From an uncultured Eubacteriales bacterium (lineage in GTDB: Bacteria; Bacillota; Clostridia; Christensenellales; CAG-314): a DNA stretch of 48,209 nt. The position numbers and the translations under genes were made by a program. Of this stretch, positions 44,628 to 48,209 are shown one piece after another (the first letter of the stretch is position 1; every line of letters starts with the position of its first letter). Under the pieces are notes generated by a model that was not told the DNA's origin, ran no database searches, and saw only the letters and a program-made list of their open reading frames with translations. The stretch spans positions 1 to 48,209 of the forward strand of contig CARAIG010000030.1 of NCBI GenBank assembly GCA_948938605.1, written 5' to 3'.

Positions 44628-44665
44628 AAAAGGAGCGAAGAATTTTAAAATTCTTCGCTCCTTTT
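44628..44665 (-). terminator. 38-base perfect palindrome, terminator of the TraX-like gene
   Basis: Two 19-base arms meet without a spacer (AAAAGGAGCGAAGAATTTT and its complement). It lies 39 bases after the minus-strand stop and has a T-run at either end. Confidence 0.8.
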
Positions 44666-44703
44666 ACTGTCAGATAAATTGTAATTTATAAGACTTTTTC
44701 TTT

Positions 44704-45471
44704 TTACAAAAACAAAACCAACAATCCTATTATCAACAAATGCAACGGATAGTAAATATAATATAACCACTTAATAATTTTGTTTGCAGTTTTGTTTTTT
44801 CCCCGTTGCCCGTTATATAACAAAAGTATCGGTACGGACAATATAACGCCAAATTGAATAAAACCGTAAACTAAATCGATTGCAAAGATATAAACAATTG
44901 CATATATCGCAACCATAGCAACGAGCCAAATCATTTGAATTTTAAATTTGCCCCTGTTTAATCCCATAAACATAACGCACAGCGCCGCAATGCAACTCCA
45001 ATCGGACGGAAACGAAACGGCACATATTAAAAGAATTAATATATACTTTAACCACGTTTTAATTTTTTCGCTATTAGCGATGCGTAGCAAAACAAGTCCC
45101 CAAGCAAGCGACCACATTACGCTTGTTTGATTAAATACGCTTCCGTAATAGAACGGAATAAACGAATGCCAATCCACAAAGTTCCAAGATGCCAGCACAT
45201 AAGGGAAATGTGAAATAAACGCAAAAATAAACATTCTTAAAGTGTATTTATTGATATTACGCGTATGATGATAGCCTTCCGCAACAAAAAAACACATAAT
45301 GGGACAAGTGATTCTACCTATAATATGCATTATGATTGCAATAGGATTTGTATTAAAATCACGAAAAATCGCCCAAGCTACATGATCTACGGTCATTGCT
45401 ATAATAGCAATTAATTTAATAACATTTGAATTGAATTTTTGATAGTTTTTTAATTGAATTTCGTTTTCCAT
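44704..45471 (-). CDS. TraX-family membrane protein
   Basis: A 255-residue protein with about eight hydrophobic helices. Family signs are IKLIAIIAMTVDHVAW at the first helix, IIGRITCPIMCFFVAEGYHHTRN and the final YYIYYPLHLLIIGLL. TraX acetylates F-pilin in enterobacteria, but Firmicutes carry many chromosomal TraX-like proteins with no conjugation genes nearby, as here; they are probably acyltransferases of the cell envelope. No strong ribosome binding site. A four-codon frame (MEKQ, then TAA) ends exactly where the ATG begins, so reinitiation is possible. Confidence 0.85.
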   Translation of the reverse strand: MENEIQLKNYQKFNSNVIKLIAIIAMTVDHVAWAIFRDFNTNPIAIIMHIIGRITCPIMCFFVAEGYHHTRNINKYTLRMFIFAFISHFPYVLASWNFVDWHSFIPFYYGSVFNQTSVMWSLAWGLVLLRIANSEKIKTWLKYILILLICAVSFPSDWSCIAALCVMFMGLNRGKFKIQMIWLVAMVAIYAIVYIFAIDLVYGFIQFGVILSVPILLLYNGQRGKNKTANKIIKWLYYIYYPLHLLIIGLLVLFL

Positions 45472-45542
45472 TTATTGTTTTTCCATTTTGTTAAATTACT
45501 GTTTTTTAGATTTTATATTATAAATATAGTAGAAAGTAAAAT

Positions 45543-45591
45543 AAATAAGCGCACTGCCTTGCTTGCAAGGTATAGTGAGCTATACTTATTT
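45543..45591. repeat. Imperfect long hairpin with alternative folds
   Basis: AAATAAG (45543-45549) pairs with CTTATTT (45585-45591). Inside, CACT pairs with AGTG around CCTTGC-TT-GCAAGG. An alternative hairpin GTATAG-TGAG-CTATAC at 45570-45585 would compete. It lies between convergent-upstream minus-strand genes and may act as a terminator for the phosphatase unit, but no clean T-run follows. Confidence 0.4.
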
Positions 45592-45637
45592 TTATGTGGT
45601 AAAATCTCTATGGGAATTGTGGTAAAGCGGAGTGTTT

Positions 45638-46435
45638 TTATTTCAAATAGTTTATTCTTAACTTTTCAATTTCTTGTTCGGTTACTCCGCACGCTGCAAT
45701 AAAACCGTCTATACTGCCGTATAATCTTTTCATTTCACCGAAAAACGCTTCAAGATAGTAGGGCTGTACCGTTAGCATACTTTCAATCAATTCCATTTTG
45801 TCGGGTTCGACAAATGGACGCGCTTTGTTTAAAACGCTGTTGGTGTTTTCTTTCGTTTGCTTGTTCGATTCCATATAGTCGGAAAAAATATCGTCCATAC
45901 TTACGCCCAAACAGTATTCTAACAGTATTGCCGATGTTCCGCAACGGTCCTTGCCCATTGTGCAGTGCCATAACGTTGCGCCGTCAACGGGATTGTTTGC
46001 CAGCAGTTTTAAAAACTTGCCGTAACCCGAACGGCAAAATTCGTTGTTGACGTATCTACTGTAAACTTCGTTCATATGCGCGGGGTAATCTTCCCCTTTT
46101 GCTTTCATTCGTTCTATTCCTGCTTGAAGTCTAACTGCTAATGTAGGACCGTCTAGCGATTCGAAACTTATACCGAAAGTGACAGTTTTTATTATAGGCA
46201 GTTTGACGTGTTCTACCCCTTTCATTGTCACGTCAGTAGCGTTTTCTATTTCAATATCCGTTCTAAGGTCGACAATCCTTTGCAACTTGTGTTCTGCAAG
46301 TATGGAAATGTCTTCGTTCGACAGACGGTTTAACACGCCGCTGCGCAGCAAACGGTTTGGTTGAATAACGCCGTATTTGGTGGGCATTCCGCCTATGTCG
46401 CGGGCATTGGTAACATTGGGAAGTTCTATTTTCAT
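45638..46435 (-). CDS. Tyrosine-protein phosphatase (Y_phosphatase3 family), second copy
   Basis: A 265-residue cytoplasmic phosphatase. It has the family opening VTNARDIGGMPTKYG, the NRLLRSGVLNRLS segment, IVDLRTDIE and the active loop HCTMGKDRCG with nucleophile Cys158 and Arg164. It is diverged from the 37545-38237 protein, so the two are separate paralogues. The gap to the uridine kinase gene is three bases, so it is translated from the same message. Substrate unknown; the link to uridine kinase is only by position. Confidence 0.92.
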   Translation of the reverse strand: MKIELPNVTNARDIGGMPTKYGVIQPNRLLRSGVLNRLSNEDISILAEHKLQRIVDLRTDIEIENATDVTMKGVEHVKLPIIKTVTFGISFESLDGPTLAVRLQAGIERMKAKGEDYPAHMNEVYSRYVNNEFCRSGYGKFLKLLANNPVDGATLWHCTMGKDRCGTSAILLEYCLGVSMDDIFSDYMESNKQTKENTNSVLNKARPFVEPDKMELIESMLTVQPYYLEAFFGEMKRLYGSIDGFIAACGVTEQEIEKLRINYLK

Positions 46436-46438
46436 ATC

Positions 46439-47056
46439 CTATTCCTCGTGAGATAACTTTTTACGTATGCCGTCTACAATCATCGAAATCGCTATTACAT
46501 TGTGACCGCCTTCGGGAATGATTATATCGGCTTTTGCTTTACTCGGTTCTACAAACTGTTCGTGCATCGGTTTTACCGTATGCAGATATTGGTTCATTAC
46601 CGAATCCATACTGCGCCCGCGTACTTCTACGTCGCGGCGCAGACGTCTTATAAAACGTACGTCGGCATCGGTGTGAACAAACAATTTAACGTCGCACAAG
46701 TCGCACAGTTCTTTACTTGTAAATATCAAAATGCCTTCGACTATAATTATCTTTGCCGGCTGCATTTCTTTCCATTCGGTACGCGCGTGCGTTGTAAAAT
46801 CGTATGTAGGGTGCTTGATTGCATTGCCCGCTTTAAGTTGCTTGATATGCTCTACAAGCAAGTCCGTTTCCAGCGAATCGGGATGGTCGTAGTTGACTTT
46901 CGTCCGTTCTTCGTAGGACAAATCGACGTGCGGTTTATAGTAGTAGTCGTGCGACAGTATCACCGAATCGTTTTTAAACGCCTGAAATATTTTTTTTGCG
47001 ATGGTTGTTTTTCCGCTTCCGGTGCCTCCTGCAATCCCGATAATTATTCTGTCCAT
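46439..47056 (-). CDS. udk: Uridine kinase
   Basis: A 205-residue enzyme that phosphorylates uridine and cytidine with ATP or GTP in pyrimidine salvage. Walker A is GIAGGTGSGKTT near the N-terminus. The other family motifs are ILSHDYYYKP, NYDHPDSLETDLL, PTYDFTTHARTE, VEGILIFTS and RRLRRDVEVRGRS. AAGGAG lies eight bases before the ATG at 47056, so I use that rather than the ATG at 47116, whose extra 20 residues precede the normal family start. It has a structured leader of about 140 bases and leads a two-gene unit with the tyrosine phosphatase. Confidence 0.95.
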   Translation of the reverse strand: MDRIIIGIAGGTGSGKTTIAKKIFQAFKNDSVILSHDYYYKPHVDLSYEERTKVNYDHPDSLETDLLVEHIKQLKAGNAIKHPTYDFTTHARTEWKEMQPAKIIIVEGILIFTSKELCDLCDVKLFVHTDADVRFIRRLRRDVEVRGRSMDSVMNQYLHTVKPMHEQFVEPSKAKADIIIPEGGHNVIAISMIVDGIRKKLSHEE

Positions 47057-47146
47057 AGCGTACGCTCCTTTAAGTAATGCGAGTACATCGTTGCCTAGTC
47101 TAACGGCACTTAACATTAAAATGTAATCACCTATAACTAAGCCTAA

Positions 47147-47184
47147 CCATAGGTATCCTATGGCTAACTTTACCGTTTAACGGT
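47147..47184 (-). promoter_or_regulatory. Two palindromes in the udk leader
   Basis: CCATAGG-TAT-CCTATGG (47147-47163) and ACCGTT-T-AACGGT (47172-47184) are perfect inverted repeats just downstream of the promoter. They could be 5' hairpins of the message or protein-binding sites. No PyrR-binding loop was recognised and no T-run follows. Confidence 0.5.
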
Positions 47185-47204
47185 TCCTTTTATACTTAAA
47201 TAAT

Positions 47205-47234
47205 ATTTTAACATTTTAATTGTAAGTGTGTCAA
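47205..47234 (-). promoter_or_regulatory. Promoter of the udk operon
   Basis: On the minus strand, TTGACA (47229-47234), an 18-base spacer ending TGT, and TAAAAT (47205-47210). Confidence 0.75.
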
Positions 47235-47310
47235 TGCCTACGTCCTATTCGACAAATTTTTTTTAATTTTGCAATGTGCTTAAATTTATTTAATTATTTT
47301 TTTAAAATTG

Positions 47311-47339
47311 TTGAAAAACTTGTAGCGTTGTGCTAAACT
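47311..47339 (+). promoter_or_regulatory. Extended -10 promoter of the GNAT gene, near-leaderless
   Basis: TTGAAA (47311-47316), a 17-base spacer ending TGC, and TAAACT (47334-47339). Expected start near 47346, between two in-frame ATGs at 47341 and 47350. Confidence 0.75.
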
Positions 47340-47349
47340 TATGCAGGCT

Positions 47350-48081
47350 ATGAAAAAAGTATCTGTGACAACAAAATTGTTAAACCGTTTCCGAAGCAAT
47401 CCCGCAACGTTGATTTTTGAAGGGTATTGCGTAAACTTTGACAATGTTACAATCTATAACGATGGCGACAGTTACGCACTGACGGTTGTCAATCACTTGG
47501 GCGTAACCGAGTGTTGTGTCGATACTTCGAATACGTCGTTTATTGACGAATTGTTAAAGTCGCTTTGCGGTAAAGTCAAGTTTTGCGGCGTATCGAAGTT
47601 TGTTGTCGATTATTTGCAAAGCAAATACGTTTTTAATTGGCTTACAAATTGCGACTTGTACGTATGGAACGGCAATCCGCTCGATTTAAGCGTTATCGAC
47701 TGCGAAATTCGACCGTTGGAAATGTCATACGTTCGGCAAGTATCCGACGGAACGCCGTATCACGCCGATTTAACTGATGTGAAAATGTGTTTAAACAAGC
47801 ATCCGTCGGCTGCGGCGTATGTCGACGGCAAGGCAGTGTGTTGGTGTTTGTTACACCTAGAAGGGGATTTGGGAATGCTTTATACATTGCCGCAATTCCG
47901 TAGGCAAGGTTATGCTTTAAAGGTTATGACGGCGTTAACTCAAATGGTAATCGATAAGGGTAACATTCCCTATGCGTATATTATCAGCGATAACGTTCCA
48001 AGTAAAAATTTGGCGGAAAAATACAATTTGCAGTTTGCTTGCAATACAAATTATTTTGAAATTAATAAAGGTAGGGAATAA
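47350..48081 (+). CDS. GNAT-family N-acetyltransferase
   Basis: A 243-residue protein. The N-terminal half is a poorly conserved alpha/beta part; the C-terminal half has a GNAT core, with AAYVDGKAVCWCLLHLEGDLGM, the acetyl-CoA loop LYTLPQFRRQGYALKVM and ISDNVPSKNLAEKYNLQF. Related FR47-type enzymes acylate amino groups; the acceptor is unknown. I prefer the ATG at 47350 because the promoter's start point lies after the ATG at 47341 and neither has a ribosome binding site. A partial membrane-protein gene follows five bases after the stop. Confidence 0.85.
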   Translation: MKKVSVTTKLLNRFRSNPATLIFEGYCVNFDNVTIYNDGDSYALTVVNHLGVTECCVDTSNTSFIDELLKSLCGKVKFCGVSKFVVDYLQSKYVFNWLTNCDLYVWNGNPLDLSVIDCEIRPLEMSYVRQVSDGTPYHADLTDVKMCLNKHPSAAAYVDGKAVCWCLLHLEGDLGMLYTLPQFRRQGYALKVMTALTQMVIDKGNIPYAYIISDNVPSKNLAEKYNLQFACNTNYFEINKGRE

Positions 48082-48086
48082 ATATT

Positions 48087-48209
48087 ATGTTATTTTCTCA
48101 ATTGGCATTTGGATGGCTACCGTCCGATCCTAAGGCTTGGATATTCGAAGTTGTCGGCATAATCGCTTCGCTGTTGGTTTTTGCTTCGTTTTTTTGGTCT
48201 AACGAAAAA
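48087..48209 (+). CDS. Membrane protein, 3' end beyond the window
   Basis: An open frame of 41 codons reaching the window edge. It begins MLFSQLAFGWLPSDPKAW and continues into a helix EVVGIIASLLVFASFFW followed by SNEK. A GGTAGGGA site precedes the ATG. The GIIASLLVFASFF helix recalls YgjV-type inner membrane proteins, but this is too short to name firmly. Probably co-transcribed with the GNAT gene. Confidence 0.6.
   Translation, partial: MLFSQLAFGWLPSDPKAWIFEVVGIIASLLVFASFFWSNEK

Noticed and set aside
44704..45471. Conjugative element suggested by the TraX-like gene
   Set aside because: No relaxase, coupling protein, pilin, integrase or attachment repeats are nearby; TraX-like proteins are often chromosomal in Firmicutes.
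46502..47077. 191-codon frame antisense to udk
   Set aside because: The minus strand encodes uridine kinase with all motifs; this is a shadow rich in Phe, Val and Tyr.
47057..47116. 20-residue N-terminal extension of udk
   Set aside because: The AAGGAG at the correct distance and the normal family start favour the ATG at 47056, though the frame is open and the extension cannot be fully excluded.

Overview
The window looks like chromosomal DNA from an AT-rich, low-GC Gram-positive bacterium, most likely an uncultured gut-type member of the Clostridia. The signs are GGAGG-type ribosome binding sites, vegetative promoters with 17-base spacers, lipobox lipoproteins, InlB-type and BspA-type surface repeats, a DegV protein, paired YitT proteins and a Firmicutes-style LexA box. 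The placement is inference, since there is no rRNA or ribosomal protein gene. TAA, TAG and TGA all act as stops. I see no tRNA, rRNA, CRISPR array, transposase or phage gene.

Layout. (1) 1-2874 is the 3' part of a surface protein with InlB-type and lipocalin-like repeats. (2) About 820 bases without a gene follow, holding a mosaic of REP-like palindromes whose stems covary. (3) 3704-20737 is a 17 kb co-directional block: a small membrane protein, a 2579-residue subtilisin-family protease with leucine-rich repeats, a lipoprotein, then a complete oligopeptide ABC importer (binding protein, two permeases, two ATPases). It reads as an outside-digestion-and-import locus for peptides. (4) An EamA exporter on the minus strand and a YhhN-type membrane protein. 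(5) 23278-30881 is an alpha-glucan operon: malQ, glgB, glgP and a GH13 amylase. (6) Two overlapping YitT genes, a tiny cysteine-rich membrane peptide on the minus strand, and a MATE exporter. (7) 35243-38664 is a five-gene run: hypoxanthine/uracil-DNA glycosylase-like protein, HD protein, tripeptidase pepT, tyrosine phosphatase, cytidine deaminase-like protein. (8) plsX (minus), a GNAT-like protein, DegV, a small membrane protein pair, dinB with a LexA box, a TraX-family protein (minus), then udk plus a second tyrosine phosphatase (minus), a GNAT protein and a truncated membrane protein.

How the genes work together. The surface protease should release peptides, Opp would import them, and PepT could trim them inside the cell. 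The glucan operon converts glycogen or maltodextrin to glucose-1-phosphate and short sugars. No glgA or glgC is present, so only remodelling and breakdown are encoded here.

Two themes deserve attention. First, several genes (MATE, the glycosylase, dinB, probably two more) have near-consensus promoters placed so that transcription should start at or next to the ATG, with no ribosome binding site: predicted leaderless mRNAs in an otherwise Shine-Dalgarno-using genome. Second, the palindrome mosaic near 3 kb keeps its flanks constant while opposing stem trinucleotides change together. All family assignments are from reading motifs; no searches were run.
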